DNA of 64,000 nt, from the NCBI RefSeq assembly GCF_031583595.1, contig NZ_CP134145.1, positions 3,410,001-3,474,000 on the forward strand, written 5' to 3'. The translations under genes were made by a program, and so were the position numbers. Each line of letters opens with the position of its first letter. The stretch's first letter is position 1. The notes under the pieces were generated by a model. That model made no database searches. It had not been told where the DNA came from and saw only the letters and a list, made by a program, of their open reading frames with translations. This DNA is from Thalassotalea psychrophila (GTDB lineage Bacteria; Pseudomonadota; Gammaproteobacteria; Enterobacterales; Alteromonadaceae). Of the stretch, positions 59,211-64,000 are shown in pieces.

Positions 59211-61367
59211 TTAATAACAAGTCTGATTATTTTTTGCCATTTTAACTAATGCAGCACATGGTTCAAAATGTTCACCGTATTTATCTTGATAAGCAGATAA
59301 TTTTTCAACAACGGTTGCAGCACCTAAGCTATCAAGGTACCTAAATGGCCCACCGATAAACGGAGGGAAGCCTATACCGAAGATAGTACCGATATCACCA
59401 TCTCTTGCATTACGAATAATACCTTCATCTAAACAACGTACAGCTTCATTAACCATAAGTAATACACATCGTTCATGAATCTCTTCAGCGCTTAACTTAC
59501 TTGCAGGTTGTATATTTAATAATGAATAGACAGTTTCATCAACTTCTTTACCATTGGCTTTTTTACCAGAATAATTATAAAAACCTTTCTTAGTTTTACG
59601 GCCTTTACGGTTGTCATTAATAAGTTTACTAAATGCATCAGGAGCTTTAAATCGCTCTCCTAGTTCGTCTACTAAAATTGGACTAATTTTAGCGCCAATA
59701 TCAATACCCACTTCATCCAATAACTTAATTGGACCAACAGGGAATCCAAACTTAACTAGCGCACGATCAATTTTCTCAATTGGTTCACCTGCTAATAAAA
59801 TACTGGCCGCTTCATTTACGTATGGTGCTAAAATTCGGTTTACATAAAAGCCGGCTTTATCTTTAACAACAATAGGTGTTTTTCCTTGGCGCTTAGCGAA
59901 AGCAACCGTAGTAGAAATTGTTTCGTCTGAGGTTTTCTCATGAGCGATAATTTCAACAAGAGGCATTTTGTCCACTGGTGAGAAATAATGCAGACCAATA
60001 ACATTTTCAGGTTTAGCTGCTTGTGCCGCTATTTGATTAATGGGTAATGAAGAAGTGTTACTGGCAAAGATGATCCCCTCTTTACAGTTTGCTTCAATAT
60101 CAGCCACCATAGATTGCTTAAGTGCTAAGTCTTCAAATACTGCCTCAATGATCATATCAGCATCTTTAAATCCAGTGTAATCTACCGACCCAGTTACCAT
60201 GTTTAGTTGTTTTTGCATGGCACTTTTCGACATGAATCTGCGCTTCACTTTTTTATTCAAAATATCAAAGCTGTACTTTAACGCATGCGAAATACCGGTA
60301 TGGTTGATATCCTTTATTCGTACAGGAGTTTTAGCATTATTAGCTGAAACATGAGCTATACCACCACCCATTAAGCCACCGCCCAACACGCCAACTTTAT
60401 TTACTTTAGCGGGAGATACACCGGCAACGCCCTGCTCTTTTTTCATTTCGGTGGTAGCAAAGAATAAGTTACGTAGCTGTTTCGACTCTGGCGTTTGTGT
60501 TAACTCACCAAAGTTGTAAGCTTCAATAGCTAAACCTTTAGTGGTTCCTTTTTCATAACCCGTACGGATACAATCGATTATTTTTAAAGGTGCTGGATAA
60601 TTACCTTTAGTTTTTGCTAGTACTGTTTTAGAGGCTTGATCAAAAACTATCTTTCGGCCCCATGGGTTAGACTCTAACGCTTTTTCAACAAAGCTAATTT
60701 TTCTATTGGCTTTACGTTTACCGTTTTGCGCTATTTTAATGGCAACATCTAGCAGTACAGAATTAGGCACAACATCTAACACAAGGCCCGCTTTTAATGC
60801 TTGCTTAGGGCGTAATTGCTTACCTGACAGCATCATATCTAAAGACTTTTGCAAACCAACCAGTTTTGGTAAACGCTGCGTACCACCACTACCAGGTAGT
60901 AAACCAAGTTGTACTTCTGGTAAACCTAAAACAGTTTTATTCGAGTCACTACAAACACGCATATGACACGCCATAGCTAACTCTAAACCACCACCTAAAC
61001 ATGGGCCATTTATGGCGGCAACAACCGGAATAGCTAATTGCTCAAGTTGATTGAAGATCATTTGCCCGCCAGCGGCAATTTCAGTTGCTTGCTGCGCGGT
61101 TTCACATTTACCAAGCATTGTGATGTCTGCGCCGGCAACGAAAGAATTACTTTTACCGCTATAAATAACTAAACCAGTAATTGAGCTATCGCTCTTAACT
61201 TGTTGCAAAATTTCTTGTATTTGCTCAGCAAATTCTGCTTTAAGCACGTTCATGGTTTCGTTTTGCACATCAATTTTTAACAGTGCAATACCATTGTCTT
61301 GTGGCATTAACGTAAATGTAGAAATTGAATTTTCTGTTTGAGTTGTTTCTTTTATAGAATCAGTCAT
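59211..61367 (-). CDS. fadJ: Fatty-acid oxidation complex subunit alpha (FadJ type)
   Basis: Multifunctional enzyme of beta-oxidation: enoyl-CoA hydratase at the N-terminus and L-3-hydroxyacyl-CoA dehydrogenase at the C-terminus. The 718 residues show the crotonase segments [13 protein letters not shown] and [18 protein letters not shown], then [17 protein letters not shown]. The NAD-binding [17 protein letters not shown] (about 325-341), [15 protein letters not shown] and [11 protein letters not shown] follow. Size and the partner gene fadI favour FadJ over FadB. It starts 4 bases after fadI and forms the trifunctional complex with it. Confidence 0.95.
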   Translation of the reverse strand: MTDSIKETTQTENSISTFTLMPQDNGIALLKIDVQNETMNVLKAEFAEQIQEILQQVKSDSSITGLVIYSGKSNSFVAGADITMLGKCETAQQATEIAAGGQMIFNQLEQLAIPVVAAINGPCLGGGLELAMACHMRVCSDSNKTVLGLPEVQLGLLPGSGGTQRLPKLVGLQKSLDMMLSGKQLRPKQALKAGLVLDVVPNSVLLDVAIKIAQNGKRKANRKISFVEKALESNPWGRKIVFDQASKTVLAKTKGNYPAPLKIIDCIRTGYEKGTTKGLAIEAYNFGELTQTPESKQLRNLFFATTEMKKEQGVAGVSPAKVNKVGVLGGGLMGGGIAHVSANNAKTPVRIKDINHTGISHALKYSFDILNKKVKRRFMSKSAMQKQLNMVTGSVDYTGFKDADMIIEAVFEDLALKQSMVADIEANCKEGIIFASNTSSLPINQIAAQAAKPENVIGLHYFSPVDKMPLVEIIAHEKTSDETISTTVAFAKRQGKTPIVVKDKAGFYVNRILAPYVNEAASILLAGEPIEKIDRALVKFGFPVGPIKLLDEVGIDIGAKISPILVDELGERFKAPDAFSKLINDNRKGRKTKKGFYNYSGKKANGKEVDETVYSLLNIQPASKLSAEEIHERCVLLMVNEAVRCLDEGIIRNARDGDIGTIFGIGFPPFIGGPFRYLDSLGAATVVEKLSAYQDKYGEHFEPCAALVKMAKNNQTCY

Positions 61368-61371
61368 GTGC

Positions 61372-62685
61372 TTACTCCACTTCCAAGATCATTGCAGCGC
61401 CTAAACCACCAGCTGCACATGCTGTTGTTAAACCAAGGCCACCGCCTCGACGTTTTAATTCGTTCAATGTCTGGGTAATGAGTCTGGTACCTGTTGCGGC
61501 GAACGGGTGACCATAGGCAAGTGACCCACCTAATACATTAAACTTGTCCATATCGATATCGCCAATGGCTTTATCTAAGCCAAGTTTATCTTTGGCAAAT
61601 TTAGTACTGCCAAACATTTTTACGTTAGCAAGTGTTTGTGCGGCAAATGCTTCATGCATTTCTATCAAGTCTAAATCATTAAGCGTTAGACCAGCTCGTT
61701 GCAAAGCAAGCGGTGTAGCATACGATGGCCCCATTAACATATCCTCCCAAACATCTATCGCAGTAAATGCGTATGAGCGAATGTAACCTAACACGTTGTA
61801 GCCAAGTTCTTTAGCTCGGCCTTCTCGCATTAAAATAACAGCGGATGCGCCATCTGTTAACGCAGTAGAGTTAGCAGCAGTAACTGAGCCGTGTTTACGA
61901 TCAAATACAGGACGAAGTCTGGCGTACCCAGCTAGTTCCGAGTTGTCTCTGAAACAATTATCTTTGGTAACAATTCTTTTATAAGGTTCATTATGAGCTG
62001 TCATCACTTCATCGTTTAATTTACCTTCAGCCCAAGTTTTTGCAGCTAACGTATGTGAACGATGAGCTAATGCATCTTGCTCTTCACGAGATATACCGTG
62101 AGTTTTTGCCATTTGTTCAGCAGTTTGCCCCATAGAAAGACCGGTAGAATATTCTGCAACTGCTGGTGGCTCTGGCATTAAGTCTTTTAATTTTAAGCTG
62201 GTAATAAGCTTGGCTTTTTGACCAAAGGTTTTAGCTTTTGATAAATCTAATAAAGTACGAGCTAATTTTTTAGTTACCGTAATTGGCGGCACCGACATTG
62301 AATCTGCACCACCGGCAATACCAACATCGATATTACCTAGCATGATATTTTCAGCAACATTCACAGTAGATTGGAAACTGGTAGCACAAGCACGAGATAC
62401 GCTATAAGCATCGGTAGCAACATTCATTTGTGTTGCCAAAACAATTTCACGAGCAATGTTTGGTGCTTTTGGCATTTGTACCACTTGACCAAAAACTAAT
62501 TGCTCAATAATTGCTGGATCAATATCACTTTTTGCAATCAGTTCGTTAACCACCATAGATCCTAAATCTAAAGCCGGTATACCGTGAAAATCTGTTGCTT
62601 GTTTTACAAACGGCGTTCTTAAACCTGCAACTATTGCAATTCGTTCACCTTGAGCTGTTTTTACAGTTTGCTGAGTTCCCATCAT
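61372..62685 (-). CDS. fadI: 3-ketoacyl-CoA thiolase (FadI type)
   Basis: Thiolase that releases acetyl-CoA in the last step of beta-oxidation. The 437 residues (E. coli FadI 436) hold the nucleophile Cys in [12 protein letters not shown] (about residue 97), the His in [14 protein letters not shown] and the second Cys in [22 protein letters not shown] precedes an ATGATG start; the second ATG (62682) has better spacing. A FadR-like operator is 213 bases upstream, with a MITE copy in between. Confidence 0.95.
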   Translation of the reverse strand: MMGTQQTVKTAQGERIAIVAGLRTPFVKQATDFHGIPALDLGSMVVNELIAKSDIDPAIIEQLVFGQVVQMPKAPNIAREIVLATQMNVATDAYSVSRACATSFQSTVNVAENIMLGNIDVGIAGGADSMSVPPITVTKKLARTLLDLSKAKTFGQKAKLITSLKLKDLMPEPPAVAEYSTGLSMGQTAEQMAKTHGISREEQDALAHRSHTLAAKTWAEGKLNDEVMTAHNEPYKRIVTKDNCFRDNSELAGYARLRPVFDRKHGSVTAANSTALTDGASAVILMREGRAKELGYNVLGYIRSYAFTAIDVWEDMLMGPSYATPLALQRAGLTLNDLDLIEMHEAFAAQTLANVKMFGSTKFAKDKLGLDKAIGDIDMDKFNVLGGSLAYGHPFAATGTRLITQTLNELKRRGGGLGLTTACAAGGLGAAMILEVE

Positions 62686-62714
62686 GTTTCCTTTATTATC
62701 GTCGACTAATGCTT

Positions 62715-62873
62715 ATACCAACTTCATTAAATTATTGCCCACTTGTGATAGCTAAAATACTCCAAGACTGTGTTGCTCTCAATCCCAATAGCGAGCTATT
62801 GGTCAATCGAGCGCCTTGCCCTGATTTATTTTTCCTTAGCACAACAAGATCACAAACTTAATGAAACTGGTAT
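62715..62873. mobile_element. MITE-like element, copy 3 (159 bp)
   Basis: Terminal repeats ATACCAACTTCATTAA (62715) and TTAATGAAACTGGTAT (to 62873) match those of copies 1 and 2. The interior is a diverged variant that keeps GCTAAAAT, GCCTTGCC and TGATTTATTTTT-like segments. It lies between the FadR-like site and fadI. Confidence 0.7.
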
Positions 62874-62897
62874 TACTTAATTAAAAGCAAACAAGCT

Positions 62898-62914
62898 AAC
62901 AGGTCCGACCTGAT
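62898..62914. promoter_or_regulatory. FadR-like operator
   Basis: AACAGGTCCGACCTGAT is a near-perfect palindrome (CAGGTC-C-GACCTG) and matches the core GGTCNGACC of the FadR consensus. FadR represses fad genes and is relieved by long-chain acyl-CoA. The site lies between the divergent fadIJ and moxR genes. Confidence 0.65.
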
Positions 62915-63042
62915 CATTTTATTTGATTCTATCTGCAAATGAGGCTTTTTAAAAGCATTGATTTCGCATAACATGATCCTTATATATTCTATATAAGTTT
63001 AATCACACTATTTAACTGCGGTTACGGAAAATAATAATTATT

Positions 63043-63999
63043 ATGGCAATTGAACAATTTTCTAAATTACAAGAACATTTAAGTGAACAAATCGTTGGCC
63101 AACACGCCTTAGTCGAAAACTTACTTATTGCACTATTAGCAGATGGACACCTAATTGTTGAAGGCCCTCCTGGTCTTGCAAAAACACGTGCGATTAACTC
63201 ATTAGCGGATGGTATTGATGCCAATTTTCATCGTATTCAATTTACTCCTGACTTATTACCAGCCGATTTAACTGGTACTGATATTTATCGACCAGAAGAT
63301 GGTACCTTTGTATTCCAACATGGGCCTTTATTTCAAAATTTAGTATTAGCAGATGAAATAAACCGTGCGCCGGCAAAGGTTCAATCAGCATTGTTAGAAG
63401 CAATGGCTGAAGGCCAAGTAACTGTGGGTAAAACCACTTATCAATTGCCTGACTTATTTTTAGTAATGGCTACCCAAAATCCATTAGAGCAAGAAGGCAC
63501 TTACCCGCTTCCTGAAGCTCAGCTCGATCGCTTTTTAATGCATTTAGAAGTTGATTATCCAAATGCTGCTTCCGAGCTGGAAATTTTACGCTTAAATCGT
63601 GGTGAAGCGTTAAATGAGAAAAAAGCACCACTAACTAATATCAGCCAAGCAGACATATTTACCGCTCGCAAAGAAACATTAGAAATTTACCTAGCGCCAG
63701 TACTTGAGCAATACATTGTTGATTTGATCATGGCAACACGCAATGGTGAAAAATATGACGAGAACTTGGGTAAATGGTTAGCCTTTGGCGCCAGCCCTCG
63801 CGCAACTATTGCTTTAGATAGATGCTCACGTGCTAGAGCCTGGTTAAATGGCAGGGACTTTGTTAGCCCCGAAGATATTCAAGCTGTATTTCATAACTGT
63901 TTACGCCATCGCCTAATGCTTACCTATCAAGCAGAAGCTGAAGGCATAACTACCAACCAAGTTATTGATCGCATTTTAACTTTAGTTGCTGTTGGTTAA
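63043..63999 (+). CDS. MoxR-family AAA+ ATPase
   Basis: Cytoplasmic chaperone-like ATPase of 318 residues. Walker A GPPGLAKT (about 43-50) and Walker B LVLADEINRAPAKVQSALLEAM (about 105, DEINR) are intact, followed by sensor 1 ATQNPLEQEGTYPLPEAQLDRF and an arginine-containing C-terminal lid (GASPRATIALDRCSRA). MoxR proteins usually precede genes for DUF58 and von Willebrand-factor-A proteins with which they work; those would lie to the right of the window. No strong Shine-Dalgarno site is seen. The gene ends one base before the window edge. Confidence 0.93.
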   Translation: MAIEQFSKLQEHLSEQIVGQHALVENLLIALLADGHLIVEGPPGLAKTRAINSLADGIDANFHRIQFTPDLLPADLTGTDIYRPEDGTFVFQHGPLFQNLVLADEINRAPAKVQSALLEAMAEGQVTVGKTTYQLPDLFLVMATQNPLEQEGTYPLPEAQLDRFLMHLEVDYPNAASELEILRLNRGEALNEKKAPLTNISQADIFTARKETLEIYLAPVLEQYIVDLIMATRNGEKYDENLGKWLAFGASPRATIALDRCSRARAWLNGRDFVSPEDIQAVFHNCLRHRLMLTYQAEAEGITTNQVIDRILTLVAVG

Positions 64000-64000
64000 T

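Overview
The window looks like chromosomal DNA of an AT-rich marine gammaproteobacterium of the order Alteromonadales, probably Colwelliaceae (Thalassotalea- or Colwellia-like). This is an inference from three things: E. coli-type core gene order, a fused nuoCD, and many short AT-rich dispersed palindromic repeats. Almost everything is core metabolism and envelope biology. No rRNA, tRNA, CRISPR array, prophage or intact insertion sequence was recognised.

Layout. (1) 1-5771, minus strand: the 5' part of cysD, the cold-shock type RNA helicase deaD with a long structured leader, a secreted Vgb-like beta-propeller protein, and a DUF4097-type lipoprotein built on an 18-residue DGSG repeat. (2) 6000-21224, minus: a complete 13-gene respiratory complex I operon, nuoA-B-CD-E-F-G-H-I-J-K-L-M-N, mostly with overlapping genes, ended by a strong hairpin and interrupted by a 148-bp repeat between nuoI and nuoJ. 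(3) 21586-24876, minus: a 57-residue membrane protein, a Lon-like protease and a zinc-ribbon protein. (4) 25084-39811, plus: the E. coli-like cluster leuS-lptE-holA-nadD-rsfS-rlmH-mrdA-rodA-rlpA-dacA-dat-ybeD-lipB-lipA, linking tRNA charging, LPS export, NAD synthesis, ribosome silencing, cell elongation and lipoate synthesis. MITE-like elements sit between nadD and rsfS and between rlpA and dacA. (5) 39895-50080: an RND efflux pair, a DUF748/AsmA-like protein, aroC, prmB, smrB (plus) and sixA. (6) 50450-57964, plus: an M16 protease and a 1539-residue propeller-PAS-GGDEF-EAL sensor. (7) 58040-58733, plus: a cluster of three tiny genes. (8) 59211-63999: fadJ/fadI (minus) and a MoxR ATPase (plus).

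The best candidate for an undescribed system is region 7. A near-consensus sigma-54 promoter lies downstream of a perfect 10+10-bp inverted repeat that fits an enhancer-binding-protein site. It precedes an 88-residue protein made largely of six GSTRIRI repeats, then two paralogous peptides of 34 and 33 residues that share the C-terminus EM[ST]AS[SN]WWS. Each gene has a strong Shine-Dalgarno site. I recognise none of the three families and see no modification or export enzyme next to them.

Three copies of a roughly 160-bp MITE-like element were found by eye (29991-30152, 50085-50247, 62715-62873). One abuts the sixA start codon. Another lies between a FadR-like operator and fadI. A separate family of long perfect hairpins (AGGGTCAGAGTCA arms) follows nuoN and aroC and probably acts in transcription termination.
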